Below the pieces are notes generated by a model. That model was not told where the DNA came from and did not search any database. It saw only the letters and a list, made by a program, of their open reading frames with translations. From positions 36,776 to 100,775 of the forward strand of contig CAKZLB010000046.1 in assembly GCA_937124965.1 (NCBI GenBank): DNA of 64,000 nucleotides, written 5' to 3'. Below are positions 63,658-64,000 of this stretch, one piece after another. This stretch comes from an uncultured Bacteroidota bacterium (GTDB lineage: Bacteria > Bacteroidota > Bacteroidia > NS11-12g > UBA9320). The position numbers and the translations under genes are program-made. The number at the start of each line of letters is the position of its first letter. The first letter of the stretch is position 1.

Positions 63658-64000
63658 TTGATATCTCACAGAAATACATTTCTAGATCATATTGCTCAGA
63701 CTTCTGATGCCCCCATGGCACTAGAAATCAAAAAAGCGGATGGTATCTATCTAAAAACAACAGATGGGAAACGATACATTGATCTTATTTCTGGGATAGG
63801 TGTCAGTAACTTAGGGCACCGAAATCATAAGGTTCTACAAGCAATTCGTAAACAGTTGGGCAAGTACTTGCATACAATGGTTTACGGAGAATATGTGCAA
63901 TCGCCACAAGTTAAGCTGGCCAGAAAATTAAGTACACTGTTGCCTAAAACTTTAGACGCGACGTACTTCGTTAATTCGGGAAGTGAAGCTATCGAAGGCG
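63658..64000 (+). CDS. Class III aminotransferase, N-terminal part (3' end outside window)
   Basis: The frame begins at TTG 63658 (MISHRNTFLDHIAQTSDAPMALEIKKADGIYLKTTDGKRYIDLISGIGVSNLGHRNHKVLQAIRKQL) directly after the enoyl-CoA hydratase stop and is still open at the window end. About 114 residues are visible. The segment YFVNSGSEAIEG is the fold-type I PLP-binding region of class III (omega-type) aminotransferases. The PLP lysine lies beyond the window. It may act on an amino-acid or ornithine-like substrate together with the hydratase, but this cannot be fixed from the fragment. Confidence 0.88.
   Translation, partial: MISHRNTFLDHIAQTSDAPMALEIKKADGIYLKTTDGKRYIDLISGIGVSNLGHRNHKVLQAIRKQLGKYLHTMVYGEYVQSPQVKLARKLSTLLPKTLDATYFVNSGSEAIEG

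Overview
The window reads as chromosome of a free-living, probably marine, member of the Bacteroidota, most likely order Flavobacteriales. The DNA is AT-rich. Starts lack Shine-Dalgarno sequences and several are TTG or GTG. Promoters fit the Bacteroidota form TTG-N17-19-TAnnTTTG. At least seven secreted proteins end in type IX secretion (T9SS) C-terminal domains, type A ('YPNP') or type B/gliding-type ('FSPNxDGxND'). No T9SS machinery gene, prophage, CRISPR array, tRNA or rRNA was found. A genus cannot be named from the sequence alone.

Layout. 1-3.9 kb: 3' end of katG, an M20 amidohydrolase with alanine racemase, and a short ribosome hibernation factor. 4-9 kb: a flavin reductase pair, a TPR protein, an outer-membrane barrel and a T9SS surface protein. 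9-13.7 kb: a hybrid histidine kinase, a sigma-54 activator and a lone receiver, followed by a candidate small RNA gene with its own promoter and terminator. 13.9-19.3 kb: a DUF4382 lipoprotein with a possible sigma-54 promoter, then a secreted M43 metalloprotease, a lectin-domain T9SS protein and a lipoprotein. 19.3-22.9 kb: folate, zinc-ribbon and VOC genes, then a fasciclin / ECF sigma / anti-sigma unit. 23-26 kb: a TPR-AAA+ ATPase, TPR-membrane protein and DUF2188 operon.

26-40 kb: T9SS proteins, a subtilase with a GT87-like membrane protein, an overlapping recQ-glycosyltransferase-glycosyltransferase operon, and a 1,400-residue SBBP/T9SS protein. 40-51.9 kb: membrane glycosyltransferase, YjbR protein, fasciclin lipoprotein, RNA methyltransferase, a ligand-binding lipoprotein with guaA, a two-component system, a cytochrome b5 protein, and fabG-tatC-rpiB. 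52-56 kb: a lipoprotein, peptidase E, a 438-bp insertion with terminal inverted repeats, and an outer-membrane protein / anti-sigma-like / ECF sigma unit. 56-64 kb: methyltransferase-PAP2-ZIP operon, a serine hydrolase, two tandem paralogous secreted proteins, enoyl-CoA hydratase, and the start of a class III aminotransferase.

The two most notable unexplained elements are the candidate small RNA at about 9072-9201 (minus strand) and the insertion at 53364-53801. The insertion appears to have landed between a gene and its terminator.
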